Notes under the pieces: generated by a model | What the model was told of the DNA's origin: nothing | Database searches by the model: none | Seen by the model: the letters and a program-made list of their open reading frames with translations, nothing else | Assembly (NCBI GenBank): GCA_014706295.1 | Contig: JACSVZ010000007.1 | Coordinates: 50,296,975-50,360,974, forward strand | Length of the DNA: 64,000 nucleotides | Source: Lycocorax pyrrhopterus obiensis | Taxonomy: Eukaryota; Chordata; Aves; Passeriformes; Paradisaeidae | Direction of reading: 5' to 3' | Translations under genes and position numbers: made by a program | Part shown: positions 42,553 to 54,105 of the stretch, piece by piece | How positions within the stretch are numbered: the first letter of the stretch is position 1 | Layout: every line of letters starts with the position of its first letter

Positions 42553-45500
42553 TTTTCGTTTCTCAGGTTCTTTGCTGAAAGACGTTCCAATTTGTTGATC
42601 CTTTTAAAACTTCTCTCTTAGAGAGGACTTTCTAGAACCGTTTTTATATTACCAAACCTCACTCCAGATGAAACCCGGCAGTGTTCTGAATTCCAAAAGT
42701 GGAAATGAAAGTTTATTATTAAATGTGGATGCACCTCCATGCAGCTGGAGACCCTGCCTGGTGTCCTGGACACTCTGAAGCACTTCAACATCACTACATG
42801 CCCTCATTGCCAAAGGGTGAGAGCAGCCAGTGAGAGCCCAGAAATCCAAGCACAGCAGAGCAGTTGGGATACACCTCAGTGAAGTTAAGGAAGTGAAGGG
42901 GGGACACGTGACTGTTGGTATGTCACTTGTGGAAAATCAAAGGACATTTCCCTGCACAGTTTCATTTCCTGTATGCTCCAGATCCATACAGAGACTTTTT
43001 TTTTTAAATCTCTTGAATAAAAGTAAACATTTTTTCCCATATTTTGTCTGTTTTCAATACTCAAGGAACTTGAGGATACCTTAAAACCACCATTCTTTCT
43101 TTCCATGCTCACCATTTCAGTTATGCAAGCACCACTTGGGGCATCCCATGGAGAATCTCCACGACCTGTCTTAGAACCAATTGTCCAGATCCATTTTCAG
43201 CCCAGCCAACCACAGCAGGACTATAAGACAAGGTTTCAAGAACAAGTGCTTAGTTCCTTGTCTTGGTAATCTATTGACCCAAATTAAGCAAGTTAGAACA
43301 AAAGTGAATCCCAACAGAAGTGTGCCACTCTTCCCACTCAGAGAGAATTCAAGTTTGAAACTGAACTCGTTGCTGTTCTGACCAAGCCAGACTGTTTGGG
43401 TGTCACATGCGGCACACACACATCTGGTTTGGGGGTTTCTCCATGCAGTGACACTGAAGCATCTGAGATGTGTCAGCCTGTGAGGCAGAAAGAGGTGTCT
43501 GGCTACAAGCTTCCAGTAAGTGAGAGCAGGCACAGTCCCTGCCATGCCTCGCTGCTATTGTCTCACCAGGATTTCTGCTGCCGCCGGAGTTTCTTGAGCA
43601 GATAATTACTAGAGTTTTAATTACACAAGTGTCTGACTGTTCCAGTTCAATAGAGGAGAAATTGTTTGTCCAAAGCGGCTCACGTAGATGTTTTCAAGGA
43701 TTGATACACCCGCTAAAATGGCAGACACTCAACATGCCCACAGGCTTTCATTCATTTGATATTCATAATTTAATAATACACACTGGGTTTGGCTTAGGAA
43801 AGTTGTTTGGAAGGAGAAAAGGGAACAGAGAGCAAGGATGACTTGTATAATCTCAGAAAAAAAGAGAAAAAAATCCATGTCAATAAAATCAGCGGACCAT
43901 TTAGTTACCTTTCAGTTTCAGAAATACTTTGCACACATATTTACAGATGGACGAATGGGCAGATTTCTTATGTAATTAATTTGGAACCTGTTCCTTTAAC
44001 CATTCCCATTTTGCAACAAAAACTACAATATAAAGAATCTTTCATTTAACTTGAAAACAAGATGAATAAAGCCTGCTCATGAAAATGCAGACTGACATTT
44101 ATTTACAATGAAAAAAAAATTTAAAGAAGACCACCAGTAATCCTCAGCTTCTTCACAAGTCACACGGAGGTTTTTGTCTCTTGCTGTCACCCCAGTTACT
44201 GCAGAAAAGCCAGCAAACACCACCCTGAACACAGCAAGGAGAACTGCTGATCAAAACAGCTGGAAGCTGATTTTCCAGGATTGAATTGGCACATGGAAGT
44301 GCTCTCCTCAGGAATCCAAAAGTAGAATCCTGAAATCCAGGTCATATTTCATAGAGGTAGACACCAGTTATCCTCCTTGGTCAGAAATCAGAACTTTCAC
44401 ATGTGACCAAAACTGCCACTTGTTCCCTGTTCTCCAGGTTCTATGTGAAAACACGAACAGATCAATTAGGAAGGAAACCCCTTGGGAATTTTAAACTTTT
44501 AGGACTAAAATATTTTCTTTAATTTTTCTTTCCCTCCTTAAATGGGAACTAAATGTCGTGTTAGCATTATTGAGGCACAGAGGACATACACAAAGTAAGA
44601 GTATAATGTCATTCAGTCTCAGTGACCTTTGGATCCTCAGAAGGCAGGACGACCCCCACCCCCTCACAGTCATCACTTACCTGCTTCATGTCACTGGGCA
44701 AGTAGAGCTGTGGACAGCTCTTCTTCCCTTGTCACCATTCCCAGCACTCTCGTTCACGAGAGAGAGTTCTCCTTTGTACTTTGCACGTATTATAAGGTTA
44801 AAATTATTTGAGAGATGAACAACAAACAACAGCCTATTTTTCTCCTCCACATCAACATACGTACTCTCTCTTGCTTTTTTCTCTGCACACACCTTTCACA
44901 TCTATTAGCCATAAATATTTAATATTCACGGTGTGCTACTGTGAAGTGTTTCATGAGGTTGTTGGCCATCACTTTAATGCCATTCTGAAAAATAAGCTTG
45001 ATTTAGAACTGTGTATTTTCTTAAAATCTATCTTTTATGAGCCTTCCCCACCAAACAGATCTGCTTATTAGAAGTTATGGTTCTTGCATGCGTTGTATTT
45101 TCTGTGCGGCATTAAAGTACAGGGAATACGCTTCCATTATTCACTGAAAAAGTAACAGTGACTTAAAAGCCAACACACAAAACCTTAATGGAAAATACCC
45201 TGAAGTCCTAGTATACCAGTGGGTTCGAAGGTTTCAGCACTTTCCTTATCTCAGACACAAAAACTTGTTGCAGCCTGGGGCAGACCAGGGAACTGGAAGT
45301 CCAGGATTAGTACTCAGTCCTGTACCAGTGCTTGGCTGGTTTCCCTCCTCCTAAAACATCTCAGGACAGCATACACATCAACAAAGGTAGAGGCAAGACT
45401 CACAGGCAGGATGTTTGAATACTCAGATTGTCTGACCCATTAGATTCTCCCTTCCTCACCTCTCCAGCCACCAGAGCAGCGATGCCCCGGAGTGCAGAGG

Positions 45501-45794
45501 GTGAGATTCCAATCAGCACAGGGCCAGGCTCTCACTCTCACCCACTTTACACTGCTTCTGAATATCTTCATTACTGCGGCTTTTATGGCCAGCTCTCATA
45601 GTTGCATACTGGCAGAAGAAGGCAGGGAATTGGGGAGGCCTTGTGAGAGGAATTAGGCTTCAGTTTTTGAAATGTCAGATACTAAACACTCCTAATTTTC
45701 CTTCTCTTTGCCCTTGCTGGAAGACATCCTTTCCTTTTCCCTCAGCTGCAGACCCCTTCTAGCTATTTAAATTGTTGAGTAGAACAGGTGCCTA

Positions 45795-45995
45795 CAGAGG
45801 AAACAGTGTATGAGAAGAGAGATATGGAAAGAAAAGGTAGAAGAGTGGAAGCCAGAGGAGGAATGGAGTTAGAACAGCAGAGGTATCACAGTGGGTAGGA
45901 TGAGGGAGGGAGAACAGAGCTAGAGGACATGAGATGTGAATGGGTTAGAAAAGGAGTGAAGTACACACAAGAAAATCAAGACTGGCAGGGAAGGG
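45795..45995. repeat. Purine-rich (GA) low-complexity tract
   Basis: About 200 bases on the + strand are dominated by A and G, with repeated GAGGA, GAAGAG and GGAGGGAG units and few pyrimidines. It is a degenerate GA-rich tract with no coding pattern. Confidence 0.65.
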
Positions 45996-47779
45996 AAGCA
46001 GTCTCTTTGCATTACAAGTGTTTATGTGTGAGTTTTCCCCCTTCCTTCTTGCACATCAAAAACCACAAACAACACAGAAGGCACAGTTAAGCTGGTTAGT
46101 AATTCTGGCTATGACTGAGTCTCTCTGTTACTATCCTCCTTTTCATCCCTTTCCTTCCCCAGCGGTCTGTGCAGGCAAATGCTGACAAACAATCCTGCCA
46201 AGGCAAACTTCATCTTCATGTCAGCCCTTCAGCTTCATTACTTCTTAGCCTTCTTGTCCCTCCAGAAGTATCACATCACCAGCTCTTGAGGACTTAAGTT
46301 CCCAAGGTGACATCTTTCCTTTACTCAGCTGACATTCAGTAAAAACCCCTCAAGTACTTGGAGTTGATATCTATATGGCAAGAGATTAGAATAAAAATCT
46401 ATTATCACACTAATAGAGATTTCTCTGCTGAAGTGACTGGTGATGATTGCAGCTGCTTAACATTTGCAATGTTGTCAGCTTCAGGCATTGTAAAGCACAC
46501 AGAAAACAGGCTGGGCTTGTTTCTCCTTTAGAAACAAATATCCAGAATGCTGTTTCCTCTGAGCTCAGAACTCTTCTATAATAGCACCACAGATAGTAAT
46601 AGGAATTTTGCTGTAAGTGTGGATTAAGTTTGGCCCTCATGCTTCCTAGCTACAGAATCTTTTAATATATTTTGTGACTCTTACGATACACTACTGAAAA
46701 TCTTCAGGTTGACATGTCTGTGCATCTGTGCTGGTGGTGCAGATTTATGCATGGAAACTTAGGAGTTTAATCAGGGTCGTTGTTCCCCCCATTAAACAAC
46801 AGCAAAAAGCCCAGCAGCAAAACTTGTTGCTGTGGCCAACGGGAATTTTAAGATGTGCACCGTAAGAAGGAGTATTACTGATTTCAGTATCTTGAGGAAA
46901 AGCAGAGGACAGCTTCATAGTAAAATTCAGAATTGTAATTTAGTTTTCTTAATTTATTTCCCCATTACTATGGAGACAATTTTTTATGTACAGCTTTTAA
47001 AATGTACTTGCAAATATGGAAAAGATACTAGATAACGTTAAGCTTTTTTTCAGAGCATTCTAGGTGCACTTTCAGTGATGATTTGCTATGGTCATCTGTT
47101 ATTAAATAATAACCTGTGCTTAACCTTTAAATTTCATCAGCATGGATCAGTTTGTTACCGTCATATGCCGTCAGTTCCCCTTTCTTTATCTGGTGATTAG
47201 TTTCAACTGTCTTTAGTGCTAAATGAGTCATTTTCCAAGCAAGATGGGACAGTGCAGGCAAACCTCATACAAAAACCACCAGCTCAGAGGAATCATCACT
47301 GAATTCTTCATGTGGCTTCCCACATGGCCCCTTCTTTTTTGCTAGGAGCCGTTGACAAACTGCAGTGGGATTTTCCACAAAAATTTTGCCAAACTTTGTG
47401 AATAACAAAATGTTTTTAAGAAAGTAATATTCAGTATCTCTTCCACTCTACTTACACTTACTGCCTATTTTGTATTTCCACGTCAAGTCATTCCCATCTT
47501 TCTGAAAGTTACCGTATGGCAAAACTAAGAATTATTTTTCCAATTCCATTCCAATTTTTTTCCATTAATGAGGAAGCACCGGAAAATTAGGCAGTTAGAG
47601 TAAAAGGCTGGCATGAAACATTTGATTTTACTGGACTGTGACCCTTCAGGGTTAATGGGGTCCACTGACCTCTGGGAAACCACAGTGCTGATACACAGTG
47701 GCAGAATAGCAGTGAGGTGTGGGAATTGTATGGCAATATGCCAGTAGGTGCCAGACCTCCTAATGGGAAACCCCAATTT

Positions 47780-47840
47780 GAAGCAAAGAAAAACAAAGAA
47801 ATGAAAAAAAAAAAAAAAGAAAGAGAAAAGGGAAATCAGG
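47780..47840. repeat. Poly-A / purine-rich tract
   Basis: A run of 15 A at 47804-47818 is flanked by GAAA- and AAAG-type units. It could be a simple repeat or the remnant tail of an old retroposed sequence. No flanking duplication or recognisable source sequence was seen. Confidence 0.6.
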
Positions 47841-47895
47841 CAAGAGGTTTTCCAGTCTCTGCCAACAGTCTTACCACAGAAAGAGGGAAAGGCCT

Positions 47896-47943
47896 CATCA
47901 GATCCATGCACGCAAAGTACATCCATCCATCAGATCCATGCAC
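47896..47943. repeat. Direct repeat, 16-bp unit twice, period 32
   Basis: CATCAGATCCATGCAC occurs at 47896-47911 and again at 47928-47943. A CATCCATC-type stretch lies between them. This is a small local duplication. Confidence 0.8.
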
Positions 47944-50900
47944 AAGCAGAGAAAGAAGCTGGATATATTCTTTAATGTAAATGGTAAATTGAAGCCAAAT
48001 TAATTGCAATGTGGTTTGTTCCTTTATCTTCGTGAACGATGATGTGCCAAGGCACAGAGTCTTTGGGAACAATAACCAAGCAACAGCACTAAAGCCTTAT
48101 CAATTTTCTCCTTACCAGCTGTTCTTCAGTGTAATGGAGAATCACTACCCAGTATGGAAAGGGCTGAAGAATCTAACATATTGTGGAAATTGAATTTACC
48201 AATTGCTCTATATTTTTCTCTGGTGCTGCTGATGTTTGTGATGTTTCTCCTAGGCTTGCAGTCACACTGTAAGTCGGCTGTACTGCTAGCTCAGTCCTCA
48301 CCTCCTTTTCAGCATCACTTCTGCTATGGAAAAACTCAAGTACAACATAAAGAAGGAAAATGAAAGGTTTATGCATCCCTCAGAGTGAGACAGACAGTCC
48401 TCAACGGTACTCGAAAATACACAGCTGCACTTCAGTTAAAGTTTGCAGCCTTATTTCTATCCATAAGATGAAAGACCCTCACAACACATGCTGTTGAAGG
48501 AGAAACTGGTCTGCATCATCCCTTCTTATTCACCTCTGATCAGGCCAAGGCCAACTCTGGGCACAGGCAAAGTAAGCAGTTACCTCAGGCAGTGTAGCAG
48601 CAACGCTGCTGATGTGCATTTGCCTCCAGCTGCATTGCAAAAAAGGCTGGATGTTGCCTTCAGCAACTCAAAGATCCAGAAGCATAAGAGGAAGGGTACT
48701 GCTAGTAGACCCTGTTGCTCCTGCAAAAATCACCAGCTGCCACCCTCTTCTGTCCAGACCATAGTCTTTGGTGTAGTGAAATTCAGTTCTGCATACCCTG
48801 CTGAGAGAGTTCTGGGGTCTGGGTCTCTGAGACAGATACTAATCTGGGGGGAATTATTCATCCAATGGCAGGACCTGGTCAGCAATGCCTGTTATACACA
48901 TCCTGTGTTTGCTGTGGAGCTGAAGAACGGTGTTACTAGAAAAGTGTATCCAAATCTCTGAAAGTTCCAGAACTGGGGCAGGATTTCTAGTCTTGCTGCA
49001 AGAAACAGCACTGTAAGAGAGCGAATTCAGCTTCCATACTGAAAATGTAAATGTCTGCTTTAAAACAAAAAAAACCAAAACAGTAAAACCTAGGAGGATT
49101 AAATAAAAAATACCAAAACCCAGGTGTAACATTACTGTTGGATCTCTTTCAACTTTCCACAATTACTCCCTTCTTTCTGGCTTCTCTGCAATTCAGAGAA
49201 GCAGCACTCCCTTCCCAGCCTTAGAGTTGCAGCCACCTGGGCTCTTGGCATACAAGGGTGCCAGAATTCACAGGGAAACAGGACCCTGAAGGTCTGCAAA
49301 AGCTGCTTTCTTCAAATCTGGCCTTGCATCATAATTTATTCATGTGTGAGATAGAGACAATGCTTCACCACCTTACACACAAGTGAAGAGGTTAAATGAA
49401 AATTTATTTGCAGAGCTCCCTGCAGTGAAAGGTGAGAGACTGCATACAAATTAAAATAATAGATATCATTTGTTATTATTTCTATAATCTATTAATTCCT
49501 TTTATGCGTATTTCAAAAGCACTCCCTCAAAGCACACCAAGATAGTAAATGCACTGCCACCCCATCCAGTCTCACGGTTTCTAGATTCTGCTCTTTGTTG
49601 CTGTGAAGTTTTTCCTTCCTTCTTACTGAGAATTTTTTTGTTTGGATATTTGCATTAAGTCAAGATGAAGCATTTGGCCATGGCTGCTGCTTATTGCTCA
49701 CTTGCTGCAATCACTATTTTTCCCTTGCAGTACAGAAACCTGTCTCATTTTAATACAAGGACAGTCAGAGCAATAAAACACAACCAAAGGCAGACAAGCT
49801 CTCTACAGGAAAGAGACCACTCATCAGGAATGACAGATGCAGACAGGGAATAGCCAAGAGGCTGAAAATTCATTGACTTAAACACAGAGAAGCAGTCCTC
49901 AGCCCCTTTTTGCTCTCACACATCAGGAACTGTTTTCAGTGTCTGCATCTAAGATCTTGCCATGTAGCCACCAGCAGGAACAAACTCTTTCCCCAGCCCC
50001 AGATCTTCAGCATATTTACAAACCATTTTTCATTTTTCCATGCAGATAGAAAAGAAGAAATTATAAACGGGATATGACAGTCCACAGGGATCCTGATTTG
50101 CTTTTCAGCAACCACAGCACTTTGCCTGGTGCCCATTTCTCGGGAAGTTGAGCCCTGGGTGTCAGTTGCCCTGTATTCAACAGGTACCTGCAGGGCACAA
50201 CCAGTGCCAGCGCTACTTCAGCACACCTTCAGTGGTAAATGAAGTGGTTTTTCTTGTAAACCACTTGCCACTTCACTCTGTTCAGGACTTTCTGGCCTGA
50301 CTTATATCCAGTTTGTCTAATTTCAAGCTCCAATATCCCAGTATTGTGGATGACCACCAAAGACAGAAATTGATTGTCATCAGTGGAAGATGTTCTGGTT
50401 TAGTCCTACAAAACACCCATTCTTTTCTCAGAAGGAGACAGTTTAGATAATCTGATGCTATCCACAGCTGACCTGGTTATCAGATGGGAACCTGGCATAG
50501 AGCAGACCTGTCATGAATCCAAACCTTGCATAGTCACAAGCAGCAAAACTAGCTCCTGCCCTGAGGTTGCAGAAGACACCAGTGAGAGAAACACAGATCC
50601 TGGAGCTGTCCTTTAGCAGCACCCAGCCGTGTGCAACTTAGGGGTTAAAAATTCTCAGACATTGCTGTTTCAGTCCTGAGGATCATGTAGCTAAACATTA
50701 TCTTGACTGCAGACTCCAGGTTAGGCAGCTGCCGTTCCTAGATGCAAGCAACAAGACGTATGTGATTAAGAAAAGCTCTGACAAGTGGACACTGGCTACT
50801 TTCTGTGCACTGCCTTCAGTTTGTCACAGCTTCCCTTTCCTGGCCCTTCAAGTCTTCTAATCCTCCAGTCTCATTTGCATTGTTCCCTGTGGGAGCAGCA

Positions 50901-51277
50901 CATCCATAAATTTAAATTTTTTTGAATAAAAGTGCCTTGTCCAAACACTAAACACAACAACTCTCAGAATTCTACGAAGATCTGTATGGCTGAAGAGCAT
51001 TTTTCACCTTCCAATTTTTCATTCTCTTGGGAACACATATCCAAAAACAAATGTAAGCATTTCATCAAGCCCTATTAAACAGCCTGAAGAAGTCCCACAT
51101 CAAGATTTCCGTCTGAACCACAAATTTATGTTTTTTGTATAGCTGTTTGGTGAAGCTTTATAGATACTGGGGCTCTCACCCTGGTACTCAGTAGACTCTT
51201 CCCGCAGATGGGCCAACTCCATGCAAGCTGCTCTGCGCTAGGAATACGATCGAGGTCATCTTACAAACCCTGGTTCA

Positions 51278-51305
51278 GCACACGTGTGTGCATGTGCACG
51301 TGCAC
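51278..51305. repeat. Perfect alternating purine/pyrimidine tract with two CACGTG sites
   Basis: Twenty-eight consecutive bases alternate purine and pyrimidine without a break, mainly as CA/TG and CG steps. CACGTG occurs at 51281-51286 and 51297-51302, 16 bp apart. Such tracts can adopt left-handed Z-DNA under negative supercoiling, and CACGTG is the canonical E-box. Function is inference. Confidence 0.7.
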
Positions 51306-52347
51306 TCCTGAAGGTCTGGCAGTCTGTGCACACACGAATCAGGGCAGGGGCTGCTGTGCTGGAAACCAGCACTGATTTCTGATGTCTGTGCCCCAGTGCC
51401 ATCCCCAGGGCCTGAACCCAGCCTGCTCAGAGGCAAGTGACATGCAGCAAGTCATGATGACTTCACTGACTTGTACTTGAGCTACTACCTGGCTTGAAAT
51501 CCAGCTGTGGTTTTTTGGTTCAGGATTTGACTTGCCTTGGGTTTTTTTAATGCTGTTTGATGCCTTCCAACAGCTACACAGTTGTGGTATAAGAAAGTTC
51601 TGGTGAGAAAGAAATAAACAAAAAAATGCCCCTTTGAACTTGCAGATAGCTTGTGGGGGAAATATATGCTGATGCCGCCCCAAGATCAGCCTTACTCATT
51701 AATTTTAGACCTCGTAATAAAACTGAGACATGAAGGGATTTCCAGTGCTTAGAAATATCCAAATTCTTTTGCCAAAACAAGGACAAAAAGAAAGGAACAA
51801 AATGTCTAGCATGTGTAATGAGCCTTAACTTTGCCAAGAAAATCCTGACAAGAAGATGAGCAAGGCATAGATCAGGCTTTCCTAAGGAAAATTAAGGTAT
51901 TTGTTTAGATCAGAATGGGGCACTGGAATTTGAAGATGAGCTGGAGCATTCCCAGAATGTAAAGGAACAGACTGTTCCAGTGGTTGCTTCATCTCAGCAG
52001 ATACGACTTGTTGTGGAACAGAAGATGGAATCCAGACTTCAAGCTGCTTCCAATCAATGATTTATTGAACCAGACTAATGGGATCATTAGCATTCCCAGA
52101 TTTATGCTGAGAGTTATGGCAATTGTCATCACTGCTAGATATTGCTTTCTTCATTTAGTTACCTTGCTAGTAAAAGACGTCTGATGATAATTTAATGTGG
52201 CCTGGTAGTTCATCACAACAGTTTCTTCATGGCCTAGTTTGCATAAATGCAAACCAAACCCAGGGATAAAATAAAATGCATGCCTAGAAAAGGCACATTT
52301 AACATTGTATCATGTTAAATCATTAACATTATGACCAGCAATACTAG

Positions 52348-52407
52348 TTATATAAGTATATATATATTTATATATATTTGAGGTATATATGTACATAGAT
52401 GTACATA
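52348..52407. repeat. TA-rich microsatellite
   Basis: Interrupted (TA)n runs are followed by GTACATAGATGTACATAC. It is a simple dinucleotide-type repeat. Confidence 0.8.
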
Positions 52408-52820
52408 CAATTATAAGGGTGAAGAGCCAAATGATTGGGCAATATGTTTGTATTTGGGCATAAGAATACATAATATGGTATCCAACAATTTTAAGATTTC
52501 AATTAATTTTTTTGTAATTTCCAAAGGCTCCTGTTCTACAGACCAGGACACTCATCTCCACTCATCAAACCCCTCTGAAACATCCCAAAAGTACGTCCTT
52601 AGCACAGTTGTTCTTCTCTAAGGGCTTTTGTCTTCTGTCTTTACGTGGCATTAAGCCAAAACCTCTGATTTTTTATCTTGGAGGTCATTTTAGCTAGTCT
52701 CTCCCAGTTTCCTTAAAATGATTAAAACCTTAATCCTATTTCTTCTACCTCACCATTTATTGTAAACATTTTGAACAACAGAGTATATAAAATGTATCCT
52801 GTTTATCTGGATTGCATCAA

Positions 52821-53180
52821 TCATAGAATTATATAATAAATCACCTTCCAACTCATGTTTAGGGATCATCTTACTCTGTCACATTGCTCAGGGCTTTGTC
52901 CAGCTTACTTTTTTAATTTATCATCATCATCTTGTGCTCCAGCCCCCTAAACAGCTTACTGGCCCTCCATTGAGCTCTCTCAAGTTTGTGAATGTCTTCA
53001 TCACACTGTGGGAACCGAAACAACACTCCAGATGCACCTTTCCAAGTGCTGGGATAAAGAGAATATCCCTGCATCTGGTGACTGTGCTGCACACACCCCG
53101 ATCCTGCTTTGTTACATCCTCCCTTCCCGGTCTCTCCCAATTGTTTGGTGCAATCACTCAAGACTTGCTGTTTTACAGGA
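52821..53180 (-). mobile_element. CR1 LINE 3' end, old and diverged
   Basis: On the + strand it begins TCATAGAATTATATAATAAA, then has CACCTTCCAACTCATG and later GAAACAACACTCCAGATG and GGGATAAAGAGAATATCCCTGC. This is the reverse complement of the CR1 3' region, including the part corresponding to 'actccaggtgtggtctcacc' in common copies. About 360 bp remain, with substantial divergence. The boundary furthest from the terminal repeat, near 53180, is approximate. No intact reading frame survives. Confidence 0.85.
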
Positions 53181-53977
53181 AAGGCTTATTAAATAAAAAA
53201 AAAAAATCTGATTTTATCTGTCTGATCTGGACCCCAACAACAGGAAGAGAAGGATGCTAAAATAAAACCCCATGAATTAGAAAAAAATAAGCAGACCTAC
53301 TCTAAGTTAATGAAAGCAGATTAAATTAATGCAGAAGTGTGGGTATATTTCCATTTAACTCTGCAATAGAGATCACCCTCCTATTAACAGGACAAGAATT
53401 ATTTTTTATTTATCACATTCTACTTGAAGAAAACTGACAACAGAAAAAACACCAAACTAAACCATAAAGCAGGGGAGAATAAGATGTTAAATCCATTCAG
53501 TATAATTTCAGGGCTCTCAAGAGGGATTCTCTGCCTGAAGAAATTAAATTTTCTTTCAGAATAGCAAAGCATCTCCAGCCCTTCCGTGACACTTCATGTG
53601 TTACCCAGATTCAACTGTTCCATAAATAAACATGTGGAGGGAAGAAGAAGAAAAACAAAGTGAATACAGGAATCTAAATACCTCCTGAGACCTTTTGCTC
53701 AGTTGCTGGTAGTTCCATCATATAATAGTTTTCCTAAAACAAGCTTATCAGACACAACAGCCAGACACATATGGTTCTCCCCATAAAAAAGCTGATTATG
53801 AGAAGAAATTAGTATAGGACCTTGAGTAACTTTTTTTATGTCAACTAAAGCCCAGTTCTATTTGGGTCCTTTGTTTTCACAGAAATCTGAACCATTTTTT
53901 CCTGTTGATTTGTGCTTTGCTTCAGCCTCTGATGAACCTTCAGTGGCTTGTACTGGAGATAAAAATTTCTTAGCTTT
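53181..53977. other. Spacer between two antisense CR1 fragments
   Basis: AT-rich sequence with an A run at about 53195-53206. No gene is recognised. Both flanking CR1 copies run on the minus strand. The spacer does not resemble CR1 interior sequence as far as I can tell, so two separate insertions are more likely than one split element. Confidence 0.5.
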
Positions 53978-54105
53978 TCGTAGAATCATGGGATGATTTG
54001 GGTTGGAAGGGACCTTTAAAGGTCAGCTGATCCAACCCCACTGCAAGGAGCAGGGGCATCTTCAAGCAGAGCAGGTTTCTCCAAGCCCCATTCACAGACC
54101 TTGTG
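53978..54105 (-). mobile_element. CR1 LINE 3'-terminal fragment
   Basis: On the + strand: TCGTAGAATCATGGGATGAT, then GGTTGGAAGGGACCTTTAAAG, GATCCAACCCCACTGCAAGG and GAGCAGGTTTCTCCAAGCCC. This is the reverse complement of the CR1 3' end and is well preserved over about 125 bp. The match fades after about 54105, in keeping with the usual 5' truncation. Confidence 0.92.

Larger units (their letters stand above)
42553..52820. other. Intergenic DNA without recognised genes
   Basis: No coding exon is recognised. The stretch contains a purine-rich tract at about 45795-45995, a poly-A/purine block at about 47780-47840, a tandem pair of 16-bp repeats at 47896 and 47928, a hairpin at 50231-50272, an alternating purine/pyrimidine tract at 51278-51305 and a TA-rich microsatellite at 52348-52407. 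A 157-codon frame at 48488-48961 (+) has no recognisable homology. TAATTA-type motifs cluster at about 43600-43625. Confidence 0.6.
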
